Positions 63,246 to 64,000 of a DNA stretch of 64,000 bases are shown here, in pieces. Under the pieces are notes generated by a model that worked only from the letters and a program-made list of their open reading frames with translations, was not told the DNA's origin and ran no database searches. The number at the start of each line of letters is the position of its first letter. The stretch's first letter is position 1. The translations under genes were made by a program, and so were the position numbers. Origin of the DNA: Silurus meridionalis (taxonomy: Eukaryota > Chordata > Actinopteri > Siluriformes > Siluridae); contig NC_060909.1 in the NCBI RefSeq assembly GCF_014805685.1, positions 4,703,792 through 4,767,791 of the forward strand. The letters are read 5' to 3'.

Positions 63246-63979
63246 GTATTATAAAATAAAGTAATATAAATTATAATTACCCTAGGTATTTGTACATAAC
63301 CAAGCGGGTTCCTTTGTACAAAAGGTATGGTAAACAGATTACCAATCAGAGTACAGGTTGTATGAGGTTCATCTGTCTAAGTGGATGATATGTAGATTTT
63401 TGTACCATACATAAATATAGGTACCTGTAGATTGTTGTACATATAATTGTAAAAATGGTTGTAAATATACAACATGCCTAAAAATAAACCCTACCGCCTC
63501 TTTTGGAGTAAACATTTATATAATACCCTCTTTTTTTTTTTCGGGGAAACATGGTATATACCTCCTTATGGCATGTCATTAGTGTAATCTCATAAAAAAA
63601 GTTCTTAAGATGCTGGGATTCACCTTTTGGGACTCACAGCTAAAAATGTCCTCTCTAAATTAAAATAGTAACAGTTTGAGAGAACAGTGTGTCACATATA
63701 CAGTTGGGTATCTTTGGAAAGAGGACACTTTGGAATTTACTATCCATCATGCAGGTTGATAACGTTTCCTGCATTACATTTTTTTCATATAAAAATTCAT
63801 GAAATCAGTCCTGGAGCAATCAAGAAAAGTAATGGGTTGAAAGCCACATATGCCATGAGTTTATATCGTAAATGTAATGAAGAGATCTTGAAAAATTAGA
63901 TTCCTACAAACGTTTTTATTGTTATTGATTCAAGTTGTTGATGATGATGGTACAATTCACAAGAAAAAATCCTTACATT

Positions 63980-64000
63980 ATGGCATTTGGTAGATGCCCT
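63980..64000 (+). repeat. Start of a short interspersed repeat cut by the window edge
   Basis: GGCATTTGGTAGATGCCCT resembles the GGCATTAAGGAGATGCCCCT start at 42.55 kb. Only about 20 bases are visible. Confidence 0.4.

Larger units (their letters stand above)
49179..64000 (+). other. Intron (5' part), at least 14.8 kb, phase 1
   Basis: It starts GTAACG. No LamG continuation was found to the window end, so the intron runs on. It carries TA tracts, MITE copies, a hAT remnant (54.6-55.3 kb), a Tc1 remnant with a duplicated insert (55.3-56.45 kb), a nested LINE (59.6-60.0 kb), GA and CA tracts, and a second Tc1 remnant (62.4-62.7 kb). Stretches 50.6-52.3, 52.4-53.1, 53.5-54.4, 56.5-57.6, 58.0-58.9, 60.1-61.6 and 62.8-63.9 kb show nothing recognised beyond AT/ATT-rich sequence. 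Confidence 0.75.

Overview
This is a vertebrate genomic window, almost certainly from a teleost fish. It is AT-rich, intron-dominated, and full of microsatellites and teleost-type repeats: Tc1/mariner, hAT and pogo-like DNA elements, L2-like and RTE-like LINEs, and tRNA-Glu-derived SINEs. No prokaryotic genes, CRISPR arrays or operons are present. The repeat mix would suit an ostariophysan such as a catfish, but that is a guess from repeat style.

One gene explains all convincing coding sequence. Seven plus-strand exons (2242-2525, 3240-4863, 9512-9605, 11993-12177, 18401-18627, 29774-30051, 48964-49178) join in phase, with GT..AG introns, into 968 complete codons with no stop. They encode the middle of a type III classical cadherin (neural-cadherin / DN-cadherin / chicken Hz-cadherin type): six extracellular cadherin (EC) modules, the first partial, then the primitive classic cadherin domain, an EGF-like module and the start of a laminin-G domain. 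The N-terminal EC repeats, the rest of LamG, the membrane segment and the catenin-binding tail lie outside the window. Such cadherins are known in insects, other invertebrates and non-mammalian vertebrates, and are distinct from mammalian CDH2.

The rest is intron: 1-2241, 2526-3239, 4864-9511, 9606-11992, 12178-18400, 18628-29773, 30052-48963 and 49179 to the window end. The introns carry a Tc1-derived MITE family in many copies, remnants of four transposase lineages (two Tc1 types, mariner, hAT), a pogo-like TIR element nested in a MITE, LINE and SINE copies with clear target-site duplications, a 14-unit minisatellite, and long GATA/GACA and TA tracts. Several repeats lie within 20-50 bp of a splice acceptor.

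No new gene system was found. The most unusual observation is a 258-bp block present twice with no difference visible by eye, 3,051 bp apart. One copy interrupts a Tc1 transposase remnant. It looks like a recent templated insertion, or else an assembly artefact.
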